From PALSA-607 sp963737705 (GTDB taxonomy: Bacteria; Actinomycetota; Actinomycetes; Acidothermales; Acidothermaceae), in the NCBI GenBank assembly GCA_963737705.1, contig CAVTTP010000007.1:248001-312000 (forward strand): DNA of 64,000 nucleotides. Direction: 5' to 3'. How positions within the stretch are numbered: the stretch's first letter is position 1; each line of letters begins with the position of its first letter. The notes beneath the pieces were generated by a model. It searched no databases. It saw nothing but the letters and a program-made list of their open reading frames with translations, and had not been told where the DNA came from. This document shows positions 63,544-64,000 of this stretch, one piece after another. Made by a program: the position numbers and the translations under genes.

Positions 63544-64000
63544 TCAGTTCAAGGCCCACGTCACTGCGACGTTGACGGTGACGTCCTGCGAGCCGGCCTG
63601 GATTGGAACAGACGCCCCAGCCGCCGGCGCTGCTGACACCATTGCGTAGTTGAAGGTCTCCGGCTGAGAGTCAGTCGACTCCGAGATGCTCGTCACCGCA
63701 CCCAATGTGCGGCCCGCGGCATCCGCGTACGTCTTCGCCTTGGCCAGTGCGTCGGCGAATGCTGCCTGCCGCGCTTGCACTATCAGCGCGTTGTCCTGGT
63801 CGATGTCGAGACTTGCCTGGCCGATTTGCAGTGCGTCACCGCCGACGCGTGCCGCGTCGGAAATGATCGAACCGGCAGTACTCAGGTTGCGCAAGACGAC
63901 CGACAGGTTTTCGCTCACCTGGTAGCCGGTGATACGCGGGCTGTTGTTGTTATAGGTGTAGTTCGGCTGCACGGAGAGCCCGGACGTTTGTAGATCGGCT
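63544..64000 (-). CDS. SIMPL-domain (DUF541) protein, C-terminal part (cut by window edge)
   Basis: About 150 C-terminal residues; the start lies beyond base 64000. LQTSGLSVQPNYTY, ITGYQVSENLSVVLRN and QAAFADALAKAKTYADAAGRTLG are characteristic of SIMPL/DUF541 proteins (BP26-like), which are exported or envelope-associated and form oligomers. Function is not established. The frame is open to the window edge. Confidence 0.88.
   Translation of the reverse strand, partial: ADLQTSGLSVQPNYTYNNNSPRITGYQVSENLSVVLRNLSTAGSIISDAARVGGDALQIGQASLDIDQDNALIVQARQAAFADALAKAKTYADAAGRTLGAVTSISESTDSQPETFNYAMVSAAPAAGASVPIQAGSQDVTVNVAVTWALN

Overview
The window is chromosomal DNA of a high-GC Gram-positive bacterium of the phylum Actinomycetota. 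The evidence is the gene content and order: a division/cell-wall (dcw) cluster continuing into ftsZ-pgeF-yggS-sepF-yggT-wag31, a PriA-type HisA in place of a separate TrpF, an ImuA'/ImuB/DnaE2 mutasome with TCGAAC-N4-GTTCGA LexA boxes, an ileS T-box, TgpA/DUF58/MoxR, and DUF3040, DUF2567 and DUF5302 proteins. GTG starts are common, many same-strand genes are joined by 4-bp GTGA or ATGA stop/start overlaps, and several genes look leaderless. I see no tRNA, rRNA, IS element, prophage or CRISPR array. Genus cannot be decided from the sequence.

Layout. 1-11267 (minus strand): a histidine-tryptophan biosynthesis block, hisD-hisC-hisB-hisH-hisA(priA)-ridA-hisF-(small ORFs)-hisI-trpE-(tryptophan-associated membrane protein, frameshifted)-response regulator-sensor kinase-trpC (cut by the window edge). 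11366-17344: a DEAD-box RNA helicase, a YbaK-type deacylase, a DUF2567 membrane protein, a two-gene ABC exporter and a secreted beta-helix protein. 17372-24637 (minus): dnaE1, yjbQ, rluD, lspA and a DksA/TraR zinc-finger protein with a very long Lys/Ala/Pro repeat arm. 24824-29647 (plus): a HAD hydrolase, the T-box-controlled ileS and an unrecognised protein.

29658-48878 (minus) is the cell-division block, transcribed from mraZ: mraZ-rsmH-ftsL-ftsI-murE-murF-mraY-murD-ftsW-murG-murC-ftsZ-pgeF-yggS-sepF-yggT-wag31, followed by a 59-residue membrane protein. It covers peptidoglycan precursor synthesis, septal synthesis and Z-ring assembly and anchoring. ftsQ, normally between murC and ftsZ, is not there. 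49195-53854 (plus): MoxR ATPase, DUF58 protein and TgpA-like transglutaminase. 53914-61937 (minus): a DUF3040 protein, a methyltransferase, a HEPN protein with its own LexA box, then dnaE2, imuB and imuA' under a second LexA box. 62009-63212 (plus): GNAT acetyltransferase, a second YbaK-type protein and a DUF5302 protein. The window ends with a small membrane protein and a SIMPL-domain protein cut by the edge.

Main oddities: (i) a 29-bp tandem duplication between hisC and hisB creates two mini-ORFs linked stop-to-start by GTGA overlaps; (ii) four genes (trp membrane protein, dksA-like, yggT, sepF) are each broken by one apparent extra base, always of the same sign; (iii) perfect or near-perfect 15-bp in-frame minisatellites recur in five genes, including seven copies in dnaE2; (iv) ftsQ is missing from the dcw cluster; (v) MraZ boxes precede mraZ and a second, inverted set lies between mraZ and rsmH; (vi) a HEPN-domain gene next to the mutasome carries the longest LexA palindrome of the window.
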